Source: an uncultured Psychrobacter sp. | GTDB lineage: Bacteria > Pseudomonadota > Gammaproteobacteria > Pseudomonadales > Moraxellaceae | Assembly: GCA_947495055.1 (NCBI GenBank) | Contig: CANLXO010000006.1 | Location: forward strand, 1-64,000 | Reading direction: 5' to 3' | DNA: 64,000 bases | Part shown: positions 9,714-18,780 of the stretch, one piece after another | Layout: each line of letters opens with the position of its first letter | How positions within the stretch are numbered: position 1 is the first letter of the stretch | Program-made: the position numbers and the translations under genes | Notes under the pieces: generated by a model | Seen by the model: only the letters and a program-made list of their open reading frames with translations | Databases searched by the model: none | What the model was told of the DNA's origin: nothing

Positions 9714-10505
9714 ATGATAACCCCACTATCACAACAAGTAGACGACCTCATGTCCACACTGAACAAAAACGATAAATCTCTCATGCCGCGGCACATTGCT
9801 ATCATTATGGATGGCAATAACCGCTATGGCGATCATCATAAACTTGCTAAAGGTGAAGGCCATATCGCAGGTAAAGATGCGCTAGATCCTATCGTCGAGT
9901 ACTGCGTAAGCACTGGTATTGAGGTGTTGACTGTTTTTGCTTTTTCGAGTGAAAATTGGCAGCGCCCGCCGAATGAAGTAGCGCTGTTGATGCGCTTGTT
10001 GGCATTGACTATCAACGAGCAAATGCCAAGAATGCAAAAATATCGTATTCGTCTGCGCTTTATCGGTGATCGCAGTCCGCTCAGTAGCGAGTTGCAAGAT
10101 TTAATGACTGACGCTGAACAAAAAACCGCTGATTTTGAAGCGATGACCTTAGTTATTGCCATCAGCTACGGCGGGCAGTGGGATGTGGCACATGCTGCAA
10201 AAACGCTTGCCGAGCAAGTGCTAGCAGGACAGTTGCAAATTGAGGATATCAATAAGGAGCGCTTAGCTGCGCACGTACAATTAGCGGACGCGCCAGCGGT
10301 AGATATGCTGATTCGGACGGGCGGCGAGTACCGGCTCTCTAACTTTTTGCTTTGGCAATCAGCGTACGCAGAGCTGTTTTTTACTCAGACCTTGTGGCCA
10401 GATTTTACGCCAAATGAGCTTGAAGCAATGCTCACTGATTTCGCGCAGCGTCAACGCCGCTTTGGCAAAACCAGTGAGCAAGTTCAAGTACAAGACTTGT
10501 CTTAG
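9714..10505 (+). CDS. uppS: Undecaprenyl diphosphate synthase (cis-prenyltransferase)
   Basis: This enzyme condenses FPP with eight IPP units to make the C55 carrier for peptidoglycan and O-antigen. The catalytic Asp lies in IIMDGNNRYG, and FAFSSENWQRP, VIRTGGEYRLSNFLLWQ and ELFFTQTLWPDF are diagnostic. The usual MDGNGRWA motif reads MDGNNRYG, and the following Arg-rich stretch is KLAKGEGHIAG; as far as I recall this is a lineage feature of Moraxellaceae rather than damage. The start is ambiguous: 9714 is used here, with ATGs at 9750 and 9783 also in frame. Confidence 0.94.
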   Translation: MITPLSQQVDDLMSTLNKNDKSLMPRHIAIIMDGNNRYGDHHKLAKGEGHIAGKDALDPIVEYCVSTGIEVLTVFAFSSENWQRPPNEVALLMRLLALTINEQMPRMQKYRIRLRFIGDRSPLSSELQDLMTDAEQKTADFEAMTLVIAISYGGQWDVAHAAKTLAEQVLAGQLQIEDINKERLAAHVQLADAPAVDMLIRTGGEYRLSNFLLWQSAYAELFFTQTLWPDFTPNELEAMLTDFAQRQRRFGKTSEQVQVQDLS

Positions 10506-10645
10506 AGTCTAGATTTATAAAAAACTGCTATTTGGGGCGCGTCATTTTGCGCGCTATACCTCAAGGGTTTTATTTAAGACGCTGTATTTACTGTTATACT
10601 GTGGTCATTTTTAGACCTCTTTTGACTTTATAAGGCTAGGTGACC

Positions 10646-11455
10646 ATGTGGCAACGGATTAAAACAGCAATTGTTCTAGTTATTATCGTTGGTATTGCGC
10701 TATTCGCCAGTCAAGAGCCTTATTTGATTCTCCCTCTGCTCGCCATTGGCGTGACCATCTCAGCTCATGAGTGGACCAAACTGATGCCTAAGTGGCGTCA
10801 ACCTGCGGTTTTTGTCTTTATGGTACTTATCATAACGCTGGTGTCTTTGTTCTTTAAAGTCACTTGGATCGGATGGTGGGTCGCCTCCTTAATCATCTGG
10901 ATCATGGCGCTGTCATGGGTGCGCAAATTTCCAACGCATACCAATTGGTATGGCAAGCAGCTGGCATTGATGGGCGTGGTTATCCTAACCTCGTCTATTA
11001 CCGCGATGTTCTATTTGTGGCAGTTGTCACCGTGGTGGCTACTTTATGTGTTCTTGCTAGTATGGTGCGCTGATAGCGGCGCTTACTTTGTTGGGCGCAA
11101 AATCGGCAAGCGCAAAATGGCGCCCAACGTCTCACCGAATAAGAGCATGGAAGGGCTTGCAGGTGGACTGGTTACGGGTCTTTTAGTGGTGCTTGCTATC
11201 AGCGTCTTTAAGTTGCAATTGACAGGCTTGCCCTTAATCGCTTTTGCTACCTTATCTGCGCTCACCATACTGGTCTCGGTACTCGGTGATTTGTTTGAAT
11301 CTATGCTCAAACGCCGTGCTAAAGTCAAAGATTCAGGCACTATCTTGCCCGGTCACGGCGGTATACTTGATCGTATCGACTCGCTACTATCAGCCACGCC
11401 TATTTTTGCTCTTGGCTTTTGGGCACTACAATACTCAAACCTTTTGGCGATTTAA
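10646..11455 (+). CDS. cdsA: Phosphatidate cytidylyltransferase
   Basis: CdsA makes CDP-diacylglycerol from phosphatidic acid and CTP at the inner membrane. The protein has 269 residues with about seven hydrophobic segments. The C-terminal signature KDSGTILPGHGGILDRIDSL matches the CDS family motif, with its metal-binding acidic residues. The ATG at 10646 is preferred over the GTG at 10640, with AAGG at 10632-10635. It sits between uppS and dxr, a common proteobacterial order. Confidence 0.95.
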   Translation: MWQRIKTAIVLVIIVGIALFASQEPYLILPLLAIGVTISAHEWTKLMPKWRQPAVFVFMVLIITLVSLFFKVTWIGWWVASLIIWIMALSWVRKFPTHTNWYGKQLALMGVVILTSSITAMFYLWQLSPWWLLYVFLLVWCADSGAYFVGRKIGKRKMAPNVSPNKSMEGLAGGLVTGLLVVLAISVFKLQLTGLPLIAFATLSALTILVSVLGDLFESMLKRRAKVKDSGTILPGHGGILDRIDSLLSATPIFALGFWALQYSNLLAI

Positions 11456-11517
11456 ATACAAACAGGTATGGCTTACTTTTTTTAAAATAAGAAAGCTATA
11501 CGTGTTTAAGGTGAGTG

Positions 11518-11607
11518 ATGGCTTATCAAAAATGCCCTAATTGCGAACTACCTTATCCATATCCAAAAACTTCTTACTTTGACATCTATAGGCAATACTC
11601 ATCATGA
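11518..11607 (+). CDS. Small ORF of 29 residues with a CPNC motif, overlapping dxr
   Basis: An ATG at 11518 is preceded by a good ribosome-binding site (AAGGTGAG). It opens a 29-codon frame whose product starts MAYQKCPNCELPYPYPK and is rich in Tyr and Pro. Its TGA at 11605-11607 overlaps the dxr start as ATGA. dxr itself has only a weak ribosome-binding site, so translational coupling is plausible. The single CxxC could be half a zinc knuckle, or the peptide may be only a leader. I recognise no family. Length and context support translation, but the evidence is limited. Confidence 0.4.
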   Translation: MAYQKCPNCELPYPYPKTSYFDIYRQYSS

Positions 11608-12815
11608 CACAACGCATCGCTGTATTAGGCGCAACGGGTTCAATCGGTGATAGCACGCTGGCTATCTTGGCAGATCACCCTGATGATTATACTGTCTATG
11701 CGTTATCAGGCTATCAGCGCTTAGACAAACTATTTGCGCTATGTCAGCAGTTCAAACCCATGCGCGTCTGTGTCCCTAGCGCGGATGTCGACAGCTTCGC
11801 TCAGCGCCTAAGAGAGGTAGGCTTAAACCTTGATGTCGTAGGCGGTAGAGCAGGGCTTATCGATATTGCAACCGACGCGCAAACTGATACGGTTATGGCT
11901 GCTATCGTTGGTGCAGCAGGTCTGCCATCTACTTTAGCTGCCGCGCGCGCAGGCAAACGTGTTTTGCTGGCGAATAAAGAAGCTTTGGTCATGGCAGGTC
12001 AAGTGCTGATACGCGCCGTAAAAACGCATAAGGCCACGCTACTCCCGATTGACTCAGAGCACAATGCAATATTTCAATGCTTACCTGCGAGTATTCAACA
12101 AGACCCTGAGCAAATCCATGACAGTAGCTTTGGTGTGCGCAAATTATGGCTGACCGCATCAGGTGGACCTTTTTTGGATCAAACCTTTGAGCAGATGCAG
12201 CAAGCAAGCGTCGCTCAAGCGGTCAAGCATCCCAATTGGTCGATGGGTCAAAAGATATCGGTAGATTCTGCGACGATGATGAATAAAGGACTTGAGCTGA
12301 TAGAAGCGTGTCATTTATTTGATTTGCCAGAGGACAAAATAAATGTCGTCATGCATCCGCAAAGTATCATTCACTCAATGGTAGAATATAGTGACGGTAG
12401 TTTTTTGGCACAGCTTGGTAGTCCAGATATGAAGACGCCTATTGCTCACGCGCTCAGCTACCCCAAGCGTATCGATAGCGGCGCGCAGCCTTTAGATTTA
12501 TTTACTCTAAGTGCGCTTGAATTTATCAAGCCTGACTTGCAAAAATTTGCCTGTTTGCGTTTGGCTAGGCAGGCAATGCAAGCGGGTACGCAGGCGACCA
12601 TTTTATTGAACGCGGCTAATGAGATTGCCGTTAACGCATTTTTGAGCGGGCAAATTCGCCTAACCGATATCGCCGATATTAATGAGCGTACATTAGCTCA
12701 AGTCGCAGTATCCGCGCTCGGAGCTGATGCTGACATCGACGACATTTTAGCTATCGACACCCTAGCGCGTCGCCATGCTCAAAGTCTAATCAGCCAACAA
12801 TATAGCGAGATTTAA
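11604..12815 (+). CDS. dxr: 1-deoxy-D-xylulose 5-phosphate reductoisomerase
   Basis: Dxr converts DXP to MEP with NADPH, the committed step of the MEP isoprenoid pathway that feeds uppS upstream. The NADPH site is LGATGSIGDST near the N-terminus, and NKEALVMAG, the metal and substrate residues in PIDSEHNAIFQ, ASGGPF, and SVDSATMMNKGLELIEA are all present. The length of 403 residues is normal. The start overlaps the stop of the preceding 29-codon ORF. It ends 12 bp before rseP, so the two form one transcript. Confidence 0.97.
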   Translation: MTQRIAVLGATGSIGDSTLAILADHPDDYTVYALSGYQRLDKLFALCQQFKPMRVCVPSADVDSFAQRLREVGLNLDVVGGRAGLIDIATDAQTDTVMAAIVGAAGLPSTLAAARAGKRVLLANKEALVMAGQVLIRAVKTHKATLLPIDSEHNAIFQCLPASIQQDPEQIHDSSFGVRKLWLTASGGPFLDQTFEQMQQASVAQAVKHPNWSMGQKISVDSATMMNKGLELIEACHLFDLPEDKINVVMHPQSIIHSMVEYSDGSFLAQLGSPDMKTPIAHALSYPKRIDSGAQPLDLFTLSALEFIKPDLQKFACLRLARQAMQAGTQATILLNAANEIAVNAFLSGQIRLTDIADINERTLAQVAVSALGADADIDDILAIDTLARRHAQSLISQQYSEI

Positions 12816-12827
12816 ACGAGACTTATC

Positions 12828-14195
12828 ATGACATTTATGTTGACGCTACTGGCGGCTATTTTTGTATTAGGTCCGCTCATTGCCTTGCACGAGTGGGGTC
12901 ATTATATTGTGGCGCGTCTTTGCGGCGTCAAAGTGTTGACTTACTCTATTGGCTTTGGTCCCAAGATTGCAGGCTGGACGAGCAAAAAAAGCGGTATCGA
13001 TTATCGTATCTCAGCGCTGCCTCTGGGTGGTTATGTCAAAATGCTCGATGAGCGCGAGGGCGAAGTTGCAAAGGAAGAGCTGCATTTAGCGTTTAATCGC
13101 CAGCATCCGCTAAAAAAGATAGCGATTGTCGCAGCAGGCCCCTTGATGAACTTTATCATAGCGATTGCGCTGTTTTGGGTGCTGTTTATGACGCCATCTG
13201 AGCAATTAGCGACCAAGATTGGTCAAATATTACCAGACACGCCAGCGGCAATGGCTAATATGCCAGCGGGTGACAAAATCGTCGCGATTGACGGTCATGA
13301 GGTGCAAACTTGGGAGGCGATCAATTATCGCTTAGCCAATTTCATGGGTGAGACCCAAAGCGTCAGCGTAACCTTGGAGTCTGACCAGCAAGTCGTCCAA
13401 ACGTATCAGGCACCTGTTAGCGAGTTTATGCAAGGCGATGACCAAGGCAAAGACGCCTTGACTAGTTTTGGCATGTTGCCCTGGCAACCGACGATTGCCC
13501 CTATCATCGGTGAGCTGTCCGCTGACGGCGCGGCAAGCTTGCAAGGTATGCAAGTTGGCGACCAAATCACTGCTATCAATGATATCGCTATAATCGATTG
13601 GATTAGTGCCACTCGAATCATTAAAGACAGTCCTGAGACGCTGCTTAATTTTACGGTACTACGCGATGGCAAACCGATGACTCTGCAGATTATGCCGCAG
13701 GCCAAAAAAGATACTATGGGTAACCGCTATGGACAGATAGGTGCTATGGTCGCACAGACTGACATTGTAATTCCAGATGCTTATAAGACCACGGTTGAGT
13801 ACGGCGCGGGCGCCGCTTTGGTACAATCGTTCAAAAAAACAGAGCAATTAGCGGTGATGACGGTCAGCTCGATGGGCAAGATGCTCTCTGGAATGATTGG
13901 ATTAGATAATTTATCAGGGCCGATCACTATCGCTAAAGTTGCCAAGCAAAGCTTTGATATCAGTTGGGAGATGGTGCTATCGACCGCTGCGCTTATAAGC
14001 CTAAGTCTTGCTGTGCTCAATTTGCTTCCGATTCCAGTGCTCGATGGCGGTCATATTGTCTATTATATTATAGAGCTTATCCGCGGTAAGCCACTACCTG
14101 AAGGCATACAAATAGCGGGGTTAAATATCGGTTTACTCTTGCTGGTAGGTTTCATGGTGTTAGCGATTGGTAATGACATCAGCCGGCTATTTTAA
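12828..14195 (+). CDS. rseP: Site-2 protease RseP
   Basis: RseP is an inner-membrane zinc metalloprotease that cleaves RseA-type anti-sigma factors and remnant signal peptides. The zinc motif HEWGH (residues 21-25) is in the first transmembrane helix, and the third ligand lies in NLLPIPVLDGGH near the C-terminus. Two periplasmic PDZ domains lie between, roughly 120-205 and 225-305. The length of 455 residues is normal. Its position between dxr and bamA is the conserved envelope-cluster order. Confidence 0.96.
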   Translation: MTFMLTLLAAIFVLGPLIALHEWGHYIVARLCGVKVLTYSIGFGPKIAGWTSKKSGIDYRISALPLGGYVKMLDEREGEVAKEELHLAFNRQHPLKKIAIVAAGPLMNFIIAIALFWVLFMTPSEQLATKIGQILPDTPAAMANMPAGDKIVAIDGHEVQTWEAINYRLANFMGETQSVSVTLESDQQVVQTYQAPVSEFMQGDDQGKDALTSFGMLPWQPTIAPIIGELSADGAASLQGMQVGDQITAINDIAIIDWISATRIIKDSPETLLNFTVLRDGKPMTLQIMPQAKKDTMGNRYGQIGAMVAQTDIVIPDAYKTTVEYGAGAALVQSFKKTEQLAVMTVSSMGKMLSGMIGLDNLSGPITIAKVAKQSFDISWEMVLSTAALISLSLAVLNLLPIPVLDGGHIVYYIIELIRGKPLPEGIQIAGLNIGLLLLVGFMVLAIGNDISRLF

Positions 14196-14459
14196 TGCTT
14201 AATAGCGCCCTTAAAAGAGTCAAGCGCGATAGACTAATGGATGTAAGGTGGTAAAGCCTAATTTATAAGGGTATGCTACTGACAGCATCCAAGCTTGACT
14301 GCTGTACTAATCGTAATTTTTAGTTTATTTTGTAATACGTTTTATATAAAGTGTCCTAAGCTGCTCATGGTCGTTTATCATTTATTAAAGGTGATAGCAC
14401 TTGACCACGTATATTTTTTAACTTAACTTAAGCAAGTTTTTTATTGACGGATAGTGTTT

Positions 14460-16895
14460 ATGCGTACGCCTTTATTGATGAGTGCGGCAGGGTTGCCGTT
14501 AGTTGTAGCGATGATGAGTGTGCCTGCACAAGCAGCCACCTTTGTAGTGACCGATATTGGTTTTACAGGCTTACAGCGCCTAACTCCTGACAGTCTTTAT
14601 CCTGTATTGCCCATCGATGTAGGCGATACGGTAACCGATAGTAGCCTTGCCGCTAGCATCAAAGCGCTCTACGCTACGGGTAATTTTGCCAACATTCAAA
14701 GCCGCGTCGAGGGCAGTCAGCTAAGCTTTGAAGTCATTGAGCGTCCTATTATCGCTGAGGTCAACTTTGAGGGTAACAAGCTCATACCCGAAGAAGGCTT
14801 AGAGGAAGGTTTGGCGAGTGCGGGTCTATCAGTTGGCGATGTACTCAAGCAGTCAACGCTACAGGCGGTCGCAAACGAGCTACAGCAGCAGTATATCTCT
14901 CAAGGGTATTACAATAGTAATATCGAAGTCGATCAAACCTTACTCGATGGCAACCGCGTCAAGCTCGATGTGCGTTTTATCGAAGGCAAGCCTGCTAAAG
15001 TTGTTGATATCAATATCATTGGCAATAGTCACTTTAGTGATGAAGATATAAAGGATGTCTTTGCCGTCAAAGAATCCTCTTGGACGCGCCTGCTCTCTAA
15101 ATCTGATCGCTACGCCAAAGAGAAGCTGGCGGCAAGTTTAGAGAACCTAAAAGCCCTGTACCAAAATGATGGCTATGTGCGCTTTAATGTCGACAACGCG
15201 GTTCTTAATATTAGCGAAGACAAGAAGAGTGTGTTTATCGAAATCAGCCTAACGGAAGGCAATCAGTATCAATTTGGTGAAGTCAACTTTTTGGGTAAGC
15301 CGACTTTTGAGAGCAGTGAGCTGCGAGAACTGGTTACTTTTGCACCCAATGATCAGTACTCTCAAGCCAACCTAGATGAGACAACCGCAGCACTAAAAAA
15401 TCGCTACGGCAATGAAGGCTACTATTTTGCGCAAGTGCGCCCTGTACCGCGTATTAATGATGAGACTAAAGTCGTCGATGTCGATTATTACATTGATCCT
15501 GCGCGTCCTATTTATGTTCGTCGTATCAATTTTAGTGGTAACTTAAAGACCCAAGACCAAGTACTGCGCCGCGAGATGCGTCAGTTAGAAGGAGCACTGG
15601 CTTCTAACCAAAACATTCAATTATCCCGTACGCGATTATTGCGTACAGGTTTTTTTAAGACCGTCAATGTTGATGTCAGACCCGTCCCTAACCAGCCTGA
15701 TCAAATCGATATCAATTATACAGTAGAAGAGCAGCCCTCTGGTAGCTCAACGATTGCAGCAGGTTACTCACAAAGTGGCGGCGTGACCTTTCAGTTGGAT
15801 CTCACCCAAAACAACTTTATGGGTACAGGGGATCGTGTCAAAGCGTCATTGTCACGCTCGGAGACTCGCGACGCTTATAGTCTAGGGTATACTGACCCTT
15901 ACTTTACCGAAAACGGCGTATCACAAGGTATCAGTGCCTACTACCGCGAAACTAAGTTCGATGATCGTAACGTTAGTAATTATGTCACTGACTCTTATGG
16001 CGCTACTCTTAATTATAGCTATCCGGTTGATGAAACCAAACGCGTTAGCGCAGGTATCAATATCGATAACACCGATGTGCGCGGTGGACGCCGTTTAGGT
16101 GTATCAAACGTCGATCAAATCATTGACGACGGCGGATCGTTTGAGAACTTTACAGGGGAATTTGAAGGACGTACGGGTTTTAAAAACGATTATACGACCT
16201 ACAATCTACTCCTTGGTTGGGATTACAGTACGCTCGATCGCCCTGTATTTCCGACTAAGGGTATGAGTCATACTGTTGATGCGACTATTGGCCTTGGTGA
16301 TGTCAATTACCAAAAACTCATCTACCGTGGTAATGTCTATTATCCACTATATAAAGACGTGGTAGCACGCGGTTATACCAAGCTTGGCTATGGTAATGAC
16401 TTACCTTTTTATGAGAATTTTTATGCAGGCGGTTATGGCTCAGTTCGAGGTTATGAATCCTCTACTTTAGGTCCTAGATCACAAAGCTATGCTGATGCGA
16501 TCAGTGATCAGGACATCCGTAGCCTCAGAGACGAGGAAGTTGGGGGTAATGCACTAGCAACCTTTGGCGGTGAGCTAATATTACCACTACCATTCAAAGG
16601 CGACTGGGCCGATCAAGTCCGTCCAGTATTGTTCGCTGAGGGTGGTCAAGTCTTTGATACGACCAATAGAGAAGACAAAAACTTCGTCGATCCAAATGGC
16701 AACGTGACCGTAAACCCTGATGGTAGTCCAGTCAAACTATTAACTCAAGATAAGGACCTGCGCTTTAGTGCAGGCGCTGGCGTCACTTGGTATACGCCTA
16801 TTGGGCCTATTTCAATCAGTTATGCGGTGCCTTTTAATGATAAAGAAGGTGATGAGACCGAAAAAGTTCAGTTCCAGATCGGTAGCACCTTTTAG
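14460..16895 (+). CDS. bamA: Outer-membrane protein assembly factor BamA
   Basis: BamA is the essential Omp85 insertase of outer-membrane beta-barrel proteins. A signal peptide ends at VPAQAA. Five POTRA domains follow (about 27-430), then a 16-stranded barrel with the lid-lock motif VRGYESSTLGP and a C-terminal beta signal ending in Phe (FQIGSTF). The 811-residue length is normal. The ATG at 14460 is used; a GTG at 14454 is also in frame with a GGAT closer upstream. The 264-bp upstream gap could hold its own promoter, as in other bacteria. Confidence 0.97.
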   Translation: MRTPLLMSAAGLPLVVAMMSVPAQAATFVVTDIGFTGLQRLTPDSLYPVLPIDVGDTVTDSSLAASIKALYATGNFANIQSRVEGSQLSFEVIERPIIAEVNFEGNKLIPEEGLEEGLASAGLSVGDVLKQSTLQAVANELQQQYISQGYYNSNIEVDQTLLDGNRVKLDVRFIEGKPAKVVDINIIGNSHFSDEDIKDVFAVKESSWTRLLSKSDRYAKEKLAASLENLKALYQNDGYVRFNVDNAVLNISEDKKSVFIEISLTEGNQYQFGEVNFLGKPTFESSELRELVTFAPNDQYSQANLDETTAALKNRYGNEGYYFAQVRPVPRINDETKVVDVDYYIDPARPIYVRRINFSGNLKTQDQVLRREMRQLEGALASNQNIQLSRTRLLRTGFFKTVNVDVRPVPNQPDQIDINYTVEEQPSGSSTIAAGYSQSGGVTFQLDLTQNNFMGTGDRVKASLSRSETRDAYSLGYTDPYFTENGVSQGISAYYRETKFDDRNVSNYVTDSYGATLNYSYPVDETKRVSAGINIDNTDVRGGRRLGVSNVDQIIDDGGSFENFTGEFEGRTGFKNDYTTYNLLLGWDYSTLDRPVFPTKGMSHTVDATIGLGDVNYQKLIYRGNVYYPLYKDVVARGYTKLGYGNDLPFYENFYAGGYGSVRGYESSTLGPRSQSYADAISDQDIRSLRDEEVGGNALATFGGELILPLPFKGDWADQVRPVLFAEGGQVFDTTNREDKNFVDPNGNVTVNPDGSPVKLLTQDKDLRFSAGAGVTWYTPIGPISISYAVPFNDKEGDETEKVQFQIGSTF

Positions 16896-16949
16896 ATAGT
16901 AGCTGTTAAGAAAAGATTTCAAAATTATCCAAGTAATGACTTCAAAATA

Positions 16950-16981
16950 ATGACTATAGATAAGCGGTTATCTATAGTCAT
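16950..16981 (+). terminator. Strong hairpin between bamA and lpxD
   Basis: A perfect 14-bp inverted repeat (ATGACTATAGATAA / TTATCTATAGTCAT) with a GCGG loop is followed by CGTTTACTT. The T run is poor, so it may act as an mRNA-stabilising or partial terminator element. It occupies the place where skp normally lies. Confidence 0.5.
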
Positions 16982-17109
16982 CGTTTACTTAACTATGTTT
17001 TTACTTATTTGAGATTTAAGTTAAGTGTCTTTGTTTAAGGTCAGTCATTGAACAGATGACTGATGTACTCACAACTCTTTTATTCATAACTACAATACTA
17101 CGATCAATT

Positions 17110-18126
17110 ATGACAACGATTGAGCAACTTATTACCCAAATTCAGATGCGTCAGCCAGTATCAAACAAATCTGAGCTTAGCTGCGAGCAATTGCAATCGA
17201 GCTTGACTGGTATCGGCAGCCTATTTGATGCAAACTGCGAGCAATTGAGCTTTTTGGCAGACCCAAATTATATCTCCAGTCTGGCTCAGAGTCAGGCAGG
17301 GGCCGTCTTGGTGACTAAAGAGTATCAGCAGCAGGTGCCCGCAGGTATTATCCCTTTGGTTGTTGATAACCCGTATCTGGCTTATGCTAGCAGCAGTCAG
17401 CTGTTTGCCTTTACTTCAGCGACCAGTCATATTCACAAATCTGCTATTATTGCTGAGAGTGCAGTTATCGGCGACGCGGTCAGTATCGGCCCTTTTTGTG
17501 TTATAGGGGATCAGGTTACTATCGGCGCGCGTAGCTGCTTGGACGCTCATGTTGTCGTTGAGGCTCATGCTGTTATAGGTACAGATTGTGTTTTAAACCC
17601 TCAGGTAGTCGTCAGCCACCACTGTATCCTTGGTGATCATGTGCGCTTGCATGCAGGGGCAAGTATTGGTGCTGAAGGCTTTGGTTTTGCGCCAAGCAAA
17701 GACCCTAGTACTAGTGGTTGGGAGCGCATCGCGCAATTGGGCCGCGTTGTTATCGGCAACCATGTCCGTATCGGTAGTAATACCTGCGTAGATCGCGGCG
17801 CTATTGATGATACGGTGATTGGCAATCATGTTATTATTGATAATCTGGTGCAAATAGCGCATAACGTGCGCATAGGTGATGGCAGCGCTATAGCGTCGCA
17901 GACAGGCATTGCGGGAAGCACAACTATCGGTAAACGCTGTATCATAGGCGGCGCTGTGGGTATTACAGGTCACATTAGTATTACAGACGATGTTACCTTA
18001 TCTGGCATGTCTATGGTGACCAAGTCGATAAAGGTCGCAGGCGCATATTCATCAGGGACTCCAGCGATGCCCACTGCTAAATGGCGCAAAGCTGCGGTAA
18101 GATTTCGCAAATTAGGTTATGATTAA
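17110..18126 (+). CDS. lpxD: UDP-3-O-acylglucosamine N-acyltransferase
   Basis: LpxD adds the second 3-hydroxyacyl chain to UDP-acyl-GlcN in lipid A synthesis. An N-terminal uridine-binding domain (1-105) is followed by a left-handed beta helix of hexapeptide repeats (I-G-x-x-x-x). The catalytic His lies in the LVQIAHNVRIG stretch. The product has 338 residues. The start at 17110 (MTTIEQLI) fits the family; the frame extends upstream to 17056 without a ribosome-binding site. It follows bamA directly, without skp. Confidence 0.95.
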   Translation: MTTIEQLITQIQMRQPVSNKSELSCEQLQSSLTGIGSLFDANCEQLSFLADPNYISSLAQSQAGAVLVTKEYQQQVPAGIIPLVVDNPYLAYASSSQLFAFTSATSHIHKSAIIAESAVIGDAVSIGPFCVIGDQVTIGARSCLDAHVVVEAHAVIGTDCVLNPQVVVSHHCILGDHVRLHAGASIGAEGFGFAPSKDPSTSGWERIAQLGRVVIGNHVRIGSNTCVDRGAIDDTVIGNHVIIDNLVQIAHNVRIGDGSAIASQTGIAGSTTIGKRCIIGGAVGITGHISITDDVTLSGMSMVTKSIKVAGAYSSGTPAMPTAKWRKAAVRFRKLGYD

Positions 18127-18179
18127 TAATCCGCTAATAAATAGTCGTAAATAACCGCTTATAGCAAGGAAGGCATATT

Positions 18180-18698
18180 ATGAGCACAGCAGATTTTGAA
18201 ACACTCAGCGATGACGACATCAGTAAACTGGCGGAGCAAGGACTGACTCTACCCTTAACCTACCATACCCTAAAGCACTATCTGCCGCATCGTTATCCTT
18301 TTATGCTAGTAGACAAGATTACCGCTTGCAAACCGGATGAGTCTATTACTGGTATCAAGAACGTTACGATTAACGAAGAGTTTTTTAACGGTCATTTTCC
18401 AGGCGAGCCCATTATGCCAGGGGTGCTAATGGTAGAGGCGATGGCACAAGTATCAGGGGTGCTTGGGTTTATCAGTGCCGGATTAACCGCAGAGGATGGT
18501 TATTTGTATCTGTTTGCAGGCGTGGACAAGGTTCGCTTTAAACGTAGAGTCATACCTGGCGATCAACTCATCATCCGCTCAAAGACGACTATGCAAAAAA
18601 GCGGCATTTATAAATTTGATTGTACCGTACACGTAGAGAACCAACTGGCTGCCAGCGCGCAAATTATGATTGCTCGTCAAGAGCAACCTGCTAAGTAA
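18180..18698 (+). CDS. fabZ: 3-hydroxyacyl-ACP dehydratase FabZ
   Basis: FabZ dehydrates 3-hydroxyacyl-ACP in fatty acid elongation and competes with LpxA/LpxD for the same substrate. It has a hotdog fold with catalytic His in GHFPGEPIMPG and Glu in VEAMAQ. The LPHRYPFMLVDKI stretch is diagnostic. At 172 residues it carries about 25 extra N-terminal residues. An AAGGAAGG ribosome-binding site precedes the ATG. It is encoded between lpxD and lpxA as usual. Confidence 0.96.
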   Translation: MSTADFETLSDDDISKLAEQGLTLPLTYHTLKHYLPHRYPFMLVDKITACKPDESITGIKNVTINEEFFNGHFPGEPIMPGVLMVEAMAQVSGVLGFISAGLTAEDGYLYLFAGVDKVRFKRRVIPGDQLIIRSKTTMQKSGIYKFDCTVHVENQLAASAQIMIARQEQPAK

Positions 18699-18780
18699 TG
18701 CGCGCTCTGAGCAATGCATGCTTAACAATACCAGCGCTATACTAATCATCTTATACTTTTCAGCAATTGAGACCCACAAT

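Noticed and set aside
14196..14459. A 19-codon ORF overlapping the rseP stop
   Set aside because: No ribosome-binding site of its own and no conservation evidence available; the region is probably the bamA promoter.
17593..17973. Antisense ORF in lpxD
   Set aside because: It mirrors the hexapeptide repeats of lpxD; no start signal and no known family.
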